A DNA stretch of 8,380 nt, from positions 1-8,380 of the forward strand of contig JAEXXR010000327.1 of NCBI GenBank assembly GCA_023405705.1, in the 5' to 3' direction. Shown here one piece after another: positions 1 through 7,651 of this stretch (position 1 is its first letter; every line of letters starts with the position of its first letter). The notes beneath the pieces are model-generated. The model ran no database searches and was not told where the DNA came from. It saw only the letters and a program-made list of their open reading frames with translations. Source of the stretch: Actinomycetes bacterium. Its GTDB lineage: Bacteria; Actinomycetota; Thermoleophilia; Solirubrobacterales; Solirubrobacteraceae. The position numbers and the translations under genes are program-made.

Positions 1-179
1 GCGCCGTCCGGCGCGTCGCGCAGCGCGAGCGCCGTCAGCGTCAGCGGCTTGTGGACGCCGGTCGAGCGCCGCTCCGTCGCCGGCCCCCAGGCGTTCTGCG
101 CGATGCCGACGGGCGGCGTCACGTCGCGCCGGGCGACGCCGATCCAGCCTGCGAATCCGGGTGCTGCAACGGTCCTCAT
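1..179 (-). CDS. Ceramidase-like hydrolase, N-terminal fragment (runs off left edge)
   Basis: Only the first 59 residues are visible. They begin MRTVAAPGFAGWIGVARRDV, then TPPVGI, a stretch rich in small residues, and TGVHKPLTLTALALRD. This order (short beta strand, G-x-A-R-x-D-V/I-TPPVGI, then a G-V-H/D-x-PL strand leading into ALAL) is the typical opening of neutral/alkaline non-lysosomal ceramidase-type proteins, whose bacterial relatives are often uncharacterised hydrolases. No catalytic residues are inside the window, so the reaction and substrate stay open. No obvious signal peptide is seen. The ATG at 179-177 is preferred because GAGGGA lies four bases upstream. A GTG at 191 in the same frame would itself overlap that ribosome binding site. 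The gene is divergent from the dehydrogenase operon and shares its 85-bp control region, including the palindromic operator. Confidence 0.62.
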   Translation of the reverse strand, partial: MRTVAAPGFAGWIGVARRDVTPPVGIAQNAWGPATERRSTGVHKPLTLTALALRDAPDG

Positions 180-192
180 GCGGTCCCTCACG

Positions 193-221
193 TTGATCAC
201 TCTCTTGCTAGACGCTATAGT
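193..221 (+). promoter_or_regulatory. Sigma-70-type promoter of the dehydrogenase/decarboxylase-fold operon
   Basis: TTGATC (193-198), a 17-base spacer and TATAGT (216-221, five of six consensus bases) form a well-spaced housekeeping-type promoter in an AT-richer island of an otherwise very GC-rich region. Transcription would start near 228, giving a leader of roughly 37 bases before the ATG at 265. The -10 hexamer sits in the centre of the palindromic operator, which fits repression by steric block. Confidence 0.55.
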
Positions 222-227
222 ATCTAG
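208..227. promoter_or_regulatory. Palindromic operator, copy 1 (CTAGACGCTATAGTATCTAG)
   Basis: This 20-bp site reads CTAGA-CG-CTATAG-TA-TCTAG. Sixteen of its 20 positions are symmetric, with the mismatches confined to two dinucleotides between the core and the arms. Its first 13 bases recur exactly at 7279-7291 in the importer promoter. It overlaps the -10 elements of both divergent promoters. The size and two-fold symmetry fit a dimeric helix-turn-helix regulator (for example GntR-, TetR- or IclR-type), but the family cannot be told from the site and no regulator gene is present here. Confidence 0.6.
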
Positions 228-241
228 CTCTAACCCGTCAA
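214..241 (-). promoter_or_regulatory. Putative promoter of the ceramidase-like gene
   Basis: On the minus strand, TTGACG (241-236) is followed after 16 bases by TATAGC (219-214). The -35 is a good match and the -10 a moderate one (TATA plus two mismatches). The -10 lies inside the palindrome at 208-227, so a protein bound there would compete with RNA polymerase. This call is weaker than the plus-strand promoter because the spacing and -10 are less ideal. Confidence 0.4.
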
Positions 242-264
242 TCTGACCGAGGACGCCCACGCGC

Positions 265-1281
265 ATGACACCGAGCGATTCCGGCCCACGTGGCATCGTG
301 GTCGTGACCGACTCCGACCTCCCGACCGAGGGCGTCACCGAGCGCGTCCTGGAGGCGGCCGGCTGGACCGTCCGCCGCGCCGCCTGCCGCACCGCCGACG
401 ACGTCCGCGCGGCCGCCGCCGGCGCCACCGCGCTGATCGTGCAGTGGGCGCCCGTCGACGCGAGCACGCTCGCCTCCCTGACCGACTGCCGCTTCATCAG
501 CCGCCTCGGGATCGGCTACGACATGATCGACGTCGCCGCCGCGACCGAGGCCGGGATCCCCGTCGCCAACGTCCCCGACTACTGCGTCGAGGAGGTCGCG
601 TCGCACACGCTCGCGTTCGTGCTGTCGCTGACCCGCCGCCTGCAGCAGCTCGACGGCGGGCTGCGCGCCGGCCGCTGGGCCGCCAGCGCCGACGGGAAGG
701 GCGCGCGCCGCCCGCAGGGCACGACCGTCGCGGTGATCGGGCACGGCCGCATCGGCGCGACCGTCGCGCGCCACGCCGCCGCCGTCGGCTACGACGTGCT
801 CGTCCACGACCCCCACGTGCCGGCCGCGCAGATCGAGGCCGCCGGCCATCGCGCCACGACGCTCGACGAGGCGCTCGCGCAGGCCGACGTCGTCAGCCTC
901 CACGTCCCGCTCACCGCGGAGACGCGCCATCTCGTCGACGCCGCCGCGATCGCGCGCATGCGCCCCGAGGCCGTGCTGGTCAACACCTGCCGCGGCGGGC
1001 TGATCGACGAGGTCGCGCTCGCCGCCGCGCTCCACGACGGCAGCCTCGCCGCCGCCGCGCTCGACGTCTTCGAGTCCGAGCCGCTGCCGGCCGACAGCCC
1101 GCTGCGCGACGCGCCGAACCTGCTGCTCTCGCCGCATGCCGCCTGGTATTCCCCGGCCGCGCTCGAGGAGCTCGAGCGCCGCGCCGCGCAGCAGGTCGCC
1201 GACTTCCTCGACGGCCGGCCCGTGGCGACGATCGTCAACCCCGGCTTCGCCGACGTGCGCGCCGACGGCGCCGCGGTCTAG
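265..1281 (+). CDS. CtBP-like D-2-hydroxyacid dehydrogenase (NAD-dependent)
   Basis: This 338-residue cytoplasmic enzyme should interconvert a 2-oxo acid and a D-2-hydroxy acid with NAD(H). The split catalytic domain is followed by a Rossmann domain with GHGRIG at 159-164 and Asp182 at the end of the next strand, the usual NAD-selecting acid. The family catalytic triad is visible: Arg243 in NTCRGGLIDE, Glu272 in ESEPLP and His291 in SPHAAWYS. The HAAWYS segment, with Trp294, is characteristic of the CtBP branch, where the equivalent tryptophan contacts 4-methylthio-2-oxobutyrate. This protein is therefore closer to CtBP-like bacterial dehydrogenases than to SerA or lactate dehydrogenase. The ATG at 265 has GAGGA at 249-253, eleven bases upstream. 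It is first in a two-gene operon. No AGA codon was found among its arginines, unlike the neighbouring importer genes. The natural substrate is unknown. Confidence 0.9.
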   Translation: MTPSDSGPRGIVVVTDSDLPTEGVTERVLEAAGWTVRRAACRTADDVRAAAAGATALIVQWAPVDASTLASLTDCRFISRLGIGYDMIDVAAATEAGIPVANVPDYCVEEVASHTLAFVLSLTRRLQQLDGGLRAGRWAASADGKGARRPQGTTVAVIGHGRIGATVARHAAAVGYDVLVHDPHVPAAQIEAAGHRATTLDEALAQADVVSLHVPLTAETRHLVDAAAIARMRPEAVLVNTCRGGLIDEVALAAALHDGSLAAAALDVFESEPLPADSPLRDAPNLLLSPHAAWYSPAALEELERRAAQQVADFLDGRPVATIVNPGFADVRADGAAV

Positions 1282-1284
1282 CGG

Positions 1285-2016
1285 ATGCCGTTCGACCCGA
1301 CCGAGCTCACCGGCACGCCCTTCGGGGCCCCGCTCGTCCCGCCGCTGCCGCTCCGGCTGCGGCGGACCGAGATCCTCACCGTCGTCTACGAGACCGACGC
1401 GGCCGCGGCCGACGCGCTCGTCCCGGCGCCGCTGGAGCTGGTGGCGCCGCACGTGCTCGTCAACGTCTACTGGATGCACGACGCCGAGTGGTTCGGCGTC
1501 TACGGCGAATCGGCCGTGCAGCTGCCCGTGCGGCTGCCGGACGGCTCGCCGGCGATGTACTCGCCGTTCCTCGTGCTCGGCTCCGACGGCGCGGTCGCCG
1601 CGGGGCGCGAGCTGTACGGGCAGCCGAAGAAGCACGGCGAGGTCGAGCTGAGACCGTACGGCGACCTGCTCGTCGGCCGCGTCGCGCGCAACTCGATCGA
1701 CGTGATCACCGCGACGCTCTGCTGGAAGCAGCGGGCGTGCGCGCCGGACCTGCTGGAGCCGCTCGTGCCCGGCAGCGGGACGAACGTCAACCTGCGCGTG
1801 CTGCCGGCCGGCGACGACGGCTTCACGCGCGAGCTGGTCGCGCGCGACTTCGAGGACGTCGTCGTGCACGAGTGCTGGACCGGCCCGGCGACCGTCGAGC
1901 TGCGCCCGAACGCGCAGGTCCCGGTCCACACGCTGCCGGTGCAGGCGGTGCGTGGAGCCACGCACCGCCTGATCGACCTGACGCTGCCGCCCGGCCGCGT
2001 CGTCCACCGCTACTGA
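1285..2016 (+). CDS. Acetoacetate decarboxylase family (ADC-fold) protein
   Basis: This 243-residue protein is almost exactly the length of classical acetoacetate decarboxylase. The Schiff-base region is GRELYGQPKKHGEV with a Lys115-Lys116 pair, matching in number and context the catalytic lysine and its pKa-lowering neighbour in the clostridial enzyme. The conserved Y-x-E glutamate region is seen as VYGES (Glu75). Members either decarboxylate a 3-oxo acid or, in some actinobacterial and sphingomonad relatives, use the lysine for aldol/dehydration chemistry on 2-oxo acids, so decarboxylase activity is not assured. Gln113 directly before PKK may bear on this. The ATG lies only three bases after the dehydrogenase stop, with no strong ribosome binding site, so translation is probably coupled. 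Its stop overlaps the stop of the convergent ATPase gene by seven bases (2010-2016). Confidence 0.88.
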   Translation: MPFDPTELTGTPFGAPLVPPLPLRLRRTEILTVVYETDAAAADALVPAPLELVAPHVLVNVYWMHDAEWFGVYGESAVQLPVRLPDGSPAMYSPFLVLGSDGAVAAGRELYGQPKKHGEVELRPYGDLLVGRVARNSIDVITATLCWKQRACAPDLLEPLVPGSGTNVNLRVLPAGDDGFTRELVARDFEDVVVHECWTGPATVELRPNAQVPVHTLPVQAVRGATHRLIDLTLPPGRVVHRY

Positions 2017-2841
2017 GCCGCGGCGGCGGCGGCGCGCGCCTCGCGACGGCGGGCGCGCTCCGTCGCCGGGTCGACGGCGGGGATCGCCGCCATCAGCTGG
2101 CGCGTGTAGTCGTGGTCGGCGCGGCTGAACAGCTGCTCGCGCGTGCCGCGCTCGACGATGCTGCCGCGCTGCATCACCGCGACGGTGCTCGCCATGTAGC
2201 GGACGACCGCGAGGTCGTGGCTGATGAACAGGTAGGTCAAGCCGAGCTGCTGCTGCAGATCGTTCAGCAGGTTGAGGATCTGCGCCTGGATCGAGACGTC
2301 GAGCGCCGAGACCGACTCGTCGAGCACGACGAAGTCCGGGCCGAGCGCGAGCGCCCGCGCGATCGCGACGCGCTGGCACTGGCCGCCGGACATCTCGCGC
2401 GGACGGCGCGCTCTGTAGGCGGCGCCGAGCCCGACCAGGTCGAGCGTCTCGGCGACCCGCTGCGCGCGCGAGGCGCGGTCGCCGACGCCGTGCGCCTCCA
2501 GCGGCGCGGCGACGATCTGCTCGACCGTCTGGCGCCGGTTGAGCGCCGCGAAGGGGTCCTGAAAGACCATCTGCATGCGGCGGCGCAGCGTGCGCAGGTC
2601 GCCGCGGCCGAGCGCGTGGACGTCGGTCCCGTCGAACCTGACGGTGCCGGCGTCGACCGGCATCAGCGCCAGCAGCGCGCGCGAGACGGTCGACTTGCCC
2701 GAGCCGGACTCGCCGACGAGGCCGAAGGTCTCGCCTCTGCGGATCTCCAGCGAGACGTCGTCGAGCGCGGTCAGCCGCTCGCCCTGGCCGAGCCGGAACT
2801 CCTTGCGCAGCCCCTCGGCGACGACGAGCGGCGCGGAACTC

Positions 2842-2855
<14 letters not shown>
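2010..2855 (-). CDS. Peptide/nickel-type ABC importer ATPase, DppF/OppF-like
   Basis: This 281-residue nucleotide-binding subunit is last in the importer operon. Motifs in order: Walker A GESGSGKS 48-55, Q-loop Gln99 in MVFQDP, signature SGGQC 156-160, Walker B FVVLDE 175-180, D-loop SALD and H-loop His213 in FISHDL. All catalytic residues are present. Two local departures from the most common family sequence are a Cys at 160 after SGGQ (often Arg/Lys) and NRRQTV where NPRMTV-like sequence is usual. The protein ends soon after the ATPase core with an Arg/Ala-rich tail and lacks the cysteine-bearing C-terminal extension seen in its partner. The ATG at 2855 has GAGGAG four bases upstream. It overlaps the end of the upstream ATPase gene by 14 bases and converges with the ADC-fold gene. 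Confidence 0.93.
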
Positions 2856-3827
<972 letters not shown>

Positions 3828-3831
<4 letters not shown>

Positions 3832-4694
3832 CCGGTCCGTCCTCGCAGGTCGTCCGTGCCGCCGAGCTGGTCGGCGAGCAGGTTCAGCATCCAGATCGTC
3901 AGGAAGATCGCGAGCGCCGGGAAGATCACCCCCGTCGTCGACAGGTACATCTTCTGGTAGCCCTGCTGCAGCAGCGTGCCCCACGACGCGTCCGGCGGCT
4001 GCACGCCGAGGCCGACGAAGCTCAGCGCCGCCTCGAGGATGATCGCGTTGGCGGCGTTGATCGACGCCTGCACGCCGAGCGGCGCCGAGATGTTCGGCAG
4101 CACCTCGCGCAGGATCAGGCGGCGGCGGGTCGCGCCGTAGGCGAGCGCCGCCTGGGTGTAGTCGGACTGCAGCTCGCCGAGCACCGTGCTGCGGATCATG
4201 CGCGCCGTCACCGGCGTCAGCAGGATGCCGATGATCAGCGCCAGGCCGGCCGGCGACGCGCCGAAGGCGGCGACGAAGACGAGCGCGAACAGCAGCTGCG
4301 GGATCGCCATCGTGACGTCGGCGAGGCGCATCAGGATCTCGTCGAGCAGGCCGCGGCCGAGCGCGGCGGCGAAGCCCCAGAGGGCGCCGAGCAGCATCGA
4401 GACGACCGTCGCGCCGGCGCCGATCGCGAGCGAGATCCGCCCGCCTTCGACGATCCGCGCGAACAGGTCGCGGCCGAGCTCGTCGGTGCCGAACAGGTTC
4501 GACGCGCTCGGTGAGGCGAAGCGGTTCGCGTTGTCGATCGTGCTCGGGTCCTGCGTGAAGAACGGCCCGACCGCGCACAGCAGCACGATCAGCCCGAGCA
4601 CGCTGAGCGCGGCGATCGTGACCGGCGACTTGGGGCGGGGTGCGCGGCGGCGTCCGATCAAGCGGGCGCCGACCGAGAAGGCGGGGCTAGCCAC
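3828..4694 (-). CDS. ABC importer permease, DppC/OppC-like
   Basis: This 288-residue inner-membrane permease has about six membrane segments (approximately 24-44, 88-110, 128-145, 148-166, 205-228 and 255-274). The DppC hallmark LFGTDELGRDLFAR is at 67-80, just before the second segment. The ATPase-coupling EAA-type loop is at about 179-205 (YTQAALAYGATRRRLILREV, then LPN). Downstream, LSFVGLGVQPPDASWGTLL at 224-242 is also typical of the family. The GTG start at 4694 has a strong GGAGG at 4704-4700, five bases upstream. The start overlaps the DppB-like stop by eight bases (GTGGCTAG), and its own stop overlaps the next start as ATGA, so translation of the operon looks coupled. Confidence 0.94.
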
Positions 4695-5649
4695 GAGCGC
4701 CTCCGTTGCGCAGCCGCGGGTCGAGCACGCCGTAGAGCAGGTCGACGACGAGCGTGGTGAAGATGAAGAGGGCGCTGATCAGCAGCACGACCGACTGCAG
4801 CACGGCGTAGTCGCGCTTGAAGACCGACTCGACGGCGAGCGAGCCGAGGCCCGGGATGCCGAAGACGTACTCGACGATCACGACGCCGCCGAGCGTGTAG
4901 CCGACGATCATGCCGAGCATCGTCAGGCCCGGGATCAGCGCGTTGCGCAGCGCGTGGGCGACGACGACGCGGCGGTGCGGGACGCCCTTGCCCTCCGCCG
5001 TGCGGATGTAGGAGGAGTCGAGCACCTCGATCATCGAGGCGCGCAGGTAGCGCAGGATCAGCGGCGCGGCGGCGACGGCGAGCGTCAGCGCCGGCAGGAT
5101 CATCCGCCGCACGTTCTCGGCGGGGTCGTCGACGAACGGCACGTAGCCGCGCGCCGGCAGCCATCTCAGCTCGACCGCGAAGACGAGGATCAGGATGATC
5201 CCGAGCAGGAACTGCGGCAGCGCCATGCCGATCGTCGAGCCGGTCGTGACGAGCCGGTCGAACCAGCCGCCGCGGTGCAGCGCGCAGAAGACGGCCGCCG
5301 GGACGGCGATCAGCAGCGAGAAGAGGATCGAGACGGCGGTCAGCTCGAGCGTCGCGCCGATGCGGCGGCCGATCAGCTCGGTGACCGAGAACTGGCTGAA
5401 GTAGGACTGGCCGAAGTCGCCGGTGAGGACGCCGCGGACCCACTCCCAGTACTGCTGCAGGATCGGATCTTCCAGCCCCGCCTCGCGGCGGAGCTGGTCG
5501 ATCGCTTCCGGGTTCGCCCCGGCGGTCGCGCCGAGGCGCGTGATGATCGGATCCCCCGGCAGCAGGCGGAGGATCACGAAGACGAGCACCGAGGCCGCGA
5601 CCAGCAGCAGGACGCTGGTCGCGGCGCGCCGGATGACGAACCCGAGCAC
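4687..5649 (-). CDS. ABC importer permease, DppB/OppB-like
   Basis: This 320-residue inner-membrane permease forms the channel with the DppC-like partner. The first helix (about 10-30) leads into RLLPGDPI, the usual DppB opening. A soluble region with YWEWVRGVLTGDFGQS (68-82) follows, then helices near 100-123, 136-158, 183-200, 240-260 and 284-306. The EAA-type ATPase contact loop is at 214-240 (YIRTAEGKGVPHRRV to HALRNALIP), and FGIPGLG at 263-269 is another family signature. The start is GTG at 5649-5647, six bases after the binding-protein stop, with AGGGG at 5663-5659 lying in the end of the upstream gene. No unusual features are seen. Confidence 0.94.
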   Translation of the reverse strand: MLGFVIRRAATSVLLLVAASVLVFVILRLLPGDPIITRLGATAGANPEAIDQLRREAGLEDPILQQYWEWVRGVLTGDFGQSYFSQFSVTELIGRRIGATLELTAVSILFSLLIAVPAAVFCALHRGGWFDRLVTTGSTIGMALPQFLLGIILILVFAVELRWLPARGYVPFVDDPAENVRRMILPALTLAVAAAPLILRYLRASMIEVLDSSYIRTAEGKGVPHRRVVVAHALRNALIPGLTMLGMIVGYTLGGVVIVEYVFGIPGLGSLAVESVFKRDYAVLQSVVLLISALFIFTTLVVDLLYGVLDPRLRNGGARG

Positions 5650-5655
5650 TGCTGC

Positions 5656-7233
5656 CTACCCCTGCGCGAGGCCCGCCGACTCGAGGTGCAGCTGACCGCC
5701 GCCCTCCATCCAGACGCCTTCGACGTTGGAGCGGGCCGAGGTGACGACCTTGACCTGCAGCGGGATGATCAGCGGGACGGCCTCGTTGACGATCTCCTGG
5801 ACGGTCGCCCACTTCTCTCTGGCGGCCGTCGGATCGGGCTCGGCGACGGCGGCCTCGTAGGCGCTCTCGAACTCCGGGCTGTCCCAGTTGCACTCGCAGC
5901 GGCCTCTGCGGTAGAAGCCGAAGGCGTCCGCCGGGGAGGGCGAGAACGACGCCAGGTTCGGGACGAGGAAGTTCGGGAATCTCTTGCCGGCCGGGTAGAA
6001 CTTGTCGGCCCAGGTCGAGACCTCGCGGTTCTCGATCTTCAGCTCGATGCCGATCTCCTTGAGGCTGGCCTGCACGATCTCGGCAGCGGTCGTCCACTCG
6101 GCGTTGGAGCCGGCGGTCCCCCACCAGGTGATCGTGTCGCCCGCTCTGATGCCGGCCTCCGCGAACAGCTCTCTCGCCTTGTCGAGGTCGTAGCTGTAGT
6201 CGGTCAGGTCGCCGCCGTAGAACGGGTTGTTCGTGCTGAGCGGGTTGTTGGTCGCGGCGAGGTCGCCGAGGCCGTAGTAGGCGCTCTCGAGCACGGCCTC
6301 GCGGTCGACGGCGTAGGCGACGGCCTGGCGCGCCTTGACGTCGTCGAACGGCGGGGCGGTCGTGTCGAACTCCCAGTCAACGTACTTGCTCGGCACCTTC
6401 GGCTCGATCGTCTGCAGGTCGGGATCGCCCTGCAGCGAGGAGACGTCGGCCGGGTTGGTCTGCCAGATCACGTCGAGGTCGCCGGAGCGCAGCGCGCTCA
6501 GCGCCGAGGTCATGTCGGTCGCCTTGACGATTCTCAGCTCGTCGAGCGGCGGCTTCTCGCCGAAGTACTCGGGGTTCGGGACGAGCGTGATCTGGTCGGA
6601 CGGGACGAAGTCCTCGACCATGTAGGGGCCGGTCACGACCGGTCTCTTGTCGATCGAGCCGACGTTGTCGACGTCGATGATCTTCACCCAGACGATCGAC
6701 TCGGGGAAGTTGGCGTTCGGCGTTCTGAGCTTGATGACGACTCTCGCGTCGCCCTCGGCTCTGACGCTCGTGACGGAGGCGATCTTGTTCGCCTCCTGCG
6801 TCGTCGTTCTCGGGTCGAGGTAGTACTCGAACGCTCTCACGACGGAGTTGGCCGTCAGCGGTCTGCCGTCGGAGAATCTGACGTCCGTGCGGAGGTCGAA
6901 GCTCCACGTCTTCTGATCGGCCGACGCGCTCCACTCGGTCGCCAGGTCCGGCACGATCTCGCCGTTCTCGTCGGCCTTGGAGAGGCCGTTCCACATCAGC
7001 GGGAAGAGCACCTCCTCCCACGCGAACGTGCGGATGACCGGGTTCAGCTGGGGAATGCCGTCGGTGTGGGCGACGGTCAGCGTGCCGCCGCTGGCGACCT
7101 GCGCCGTCGTGTCGCCGCCCGACGACGAGCTGTCGCCGCCGCTGTCCGACGTGCCGCTGCTCTCACCGCCGCAGCCCGCGACGGCGACCGCGAACGCGGC
7201 CGTTGCGACCGCGACAGTCCTCTTCCACCTCAT
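5656..7233 (-). CDS. Solute-binding lipoprotein of the peptide/nickel ABC importer (SBP family 5)
   Basis: This 525-residue binding protein should deliver substrate to the permeases from the outer face of the membrane. A short basic start (MRWKR), a hydrophobic stretch and the lipobox VAGC (Cys21) predict a lipid-anchored protein, followed by a Ser/Gly/Asp-rich linker to about residue 45. The mature protein begins GGTLTVAHTDGIPQLNP and contains family 5 landmarks: LATEWSASADQKTWSFDLR, VRFSDGRPLTANSVVRAFEY, TGPYMVE, then DVKARQAVAYAVDREAV and DKARELFAEAGI. The ligand is not predictable from this. A Cys-x-Cys (RRGRCECNW) lies in the last quarter. The ATG at 7233 is preferred over an in-frame GTG at 7239 because the ribosome binding site would overlap that GTG. 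Of its 25 arginines, 14 use AGA, unusual for such GC-rich DNA. It has its own promoter and operator. Confidence 0.94.
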   Translation of the reverse strand: MRWKRTVAVATAAFAVAVAGCGGESSGTSDSGGDSSSSGGDTTAQVASGGTLTVAHTDGIPQLNPVIRTFAWEEVLFPLMWNGLSKADENGEIVPDLATEWSASADQKTWSFDLRTDVRFSDGRPLTANSVVRAFEYYLDPRTTTQEANKIASVTSVRAEGDARVVIKLRTPNANFPESIVWVKIIDVDNVGSIDKRPVVTGPYMVEDFVPSDQITLVPNPEYFGEKPPLDELRIVKATDMTSALSALRSGDLDVIWQTNPADVSSLQGDPDLQTIEPKVPSKYVDWEFDTTAPPFDDVKARQAVAYAVDREAVLESAYYGLGDLAATNNPLSTNNPFYGGDLTDYSYDLDKARELFAEAGIRAGDTITWWGTAGSNAEWTTAAEIVQASLKEIGIELKIENREVSTWADKFYPAGKRFPNFLVPNLASFSPSPADAFGFYRRGRCECNWDSPEFESAYEAAVAEPDPTAAREKWATVQEIVNEAVPLIIPLQVKVVTSARSNVEGVWMEGGGQLHLESAGLAQG

Positions 7234-7238
7234 GAGCA

Positions 7239-7244
7239 CCTCTC
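7239..7244 (-). promoter_or_regulatory. Ribosome binding site deciding the binding-protein start
   Basis: GAGAGG (7244-7239 on the minus strand) lies five bases upstream of the ATG at 7233-7231. An alternative in-frame GTG at 7239-7237 overlaps this site and has nothing suitable further upstream, so the ATG is the better start. Confidence 0.6.
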
Positions 7245-7275
7245 GTTGACGTCACTCGTACTCCCACGATCCGAC

Positions 7276-7304
7276 ATACTAGACGCTATAGCATTTGTCG
7301 TCAA
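7276..7304 (-). promoter_or_regulatory. Promoter of the ABC importer operon
   Basis: On the minus strand, TTGACG (7304-7299) is followed after exactly 17 bases by TAGTAT (7281-7276). A start point near 7269 would give a leader of about 36 bases. The -35 overlaps the stop codon of the SnoaL-like gene, so the importer can be transcribed both from here and by readthrough from the SDR/SnoaL genes. The spacer contains the shared operator motif, which fits direct repression. Confidence 0.5.
7279..7294. promoter_or_regulatory. Operator, copy 2 (CTAGACGCTATAGCAT)
   Basis: The first 13 bases (CTAGACGCTATAG, 7279-7291) are identical to 208-220, and AT two bases later also matches. The inner GCTATAGC is a perfect 8-bp palindrome. 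The right arm (TTTGT) has lost the TCTAG found in copy 1, so this copy is only half symmetric outside the core. It lies between the -35 and -10 of the importer promoter. Confidence 0.55.
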
Positions 7305-7651
7305 TCGTCGGAGACGGCGACCCGTCTCACCATGTCGCCGCGGACGATGCGGCCGTTCTCGACCTCGAAGACGCCGACCAGCTCGACCGTCCCGGCCGGG
7401 CTCGTGACGCGCTCGTGCGCCGCCACCCAGCGGTCGCCGTAGACGACGAGCTCGGGGATCTCGCAGTGCAGCGGCTGCTGCTGGAAGCGCTCCGCGTAGA
7501 GCGGCCGCATCTCCGCGTGGCCGCGCACGACGCGGTCGGGCAGCAGCCCGTGCAGCTCGACGTCCTCGGCGTAGGTGGTGAGGAAGGCGTCGAGGTCGCG
7601 CGCGTTGAACGCGTCGACCTGGGCGCGGAAGACCTGCTCGGGGTCAGCCAT
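7301..7651 (-). CDS. SnoaL-like / NTF2-fold small protein
   Basis: This 116-residue protein has the sequence pattern of the SnoaL/NTF2-like superfamily: an N-terminal helix with VFRAQVDAFNARDLDAFLTTYAEDVELHG, then VVRGHAEMRPLYAERF, and a beta-sheet half ending FEVENGRIVRGDMV. These cone-shaped domains act as isomerases, cyclases, hydrolases or simple ligand binders, and no catalytic set can be assigned with confidence. Candidate pocket residues are Asp43/Glu45 region acids and several histidines. The ATG at 7651 has GGAGGAG nine bases upstream and overlaps the stop of the SDR gene by eight bases (ATGGCTGA), implying co-translation. Its stop overlaps the -35 element of the importer promoter. 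A role as a partner to the adjacent dehydrogenase is inferred from position only. Confidence 0.82.
   Translation of the reverse strand: MADPEQVFRAQVDAFNARDLDAFLTTYAEDVELHGLLPDRVVRGHAEMRPLYAERFQQQPLHCEIPELVVYGDRWVAAHERVTSPAGTVELVGVFEVENGRIVRGDMVRRVAVSDD

Noticed and set aside
49..246. 65-codon plus-strand open frame over the left control region
   Set aside because: It lies opposite the ceramidase-like gene and runs through the palindrome and promoter. There is no ribosome binding site or recognisable product.
2017..2070. GC-rich run (gccgcggcggcggcgg) after the ADC-fold stop as a terminator
   Set aside because: It codes for the Ala-rich tail of the convergent ATPase, lacks a T-tract, and shows no convincing stem-loop.
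7234..7300. Riboswitch or attenuator ahead of the importer operon
   Set aside because: The predicted leader is only about 36 bases and has no stable hairpin followed by a T-tract.
4186..7407. Open frame of about 1070 codons on the plus strand opposite the importer genes
   Set aside because: It is antisense to three genes with clear family signatures, its composition is Arg/Asp/Glu/Val biased without motifs, and it crosses the importer promoter.
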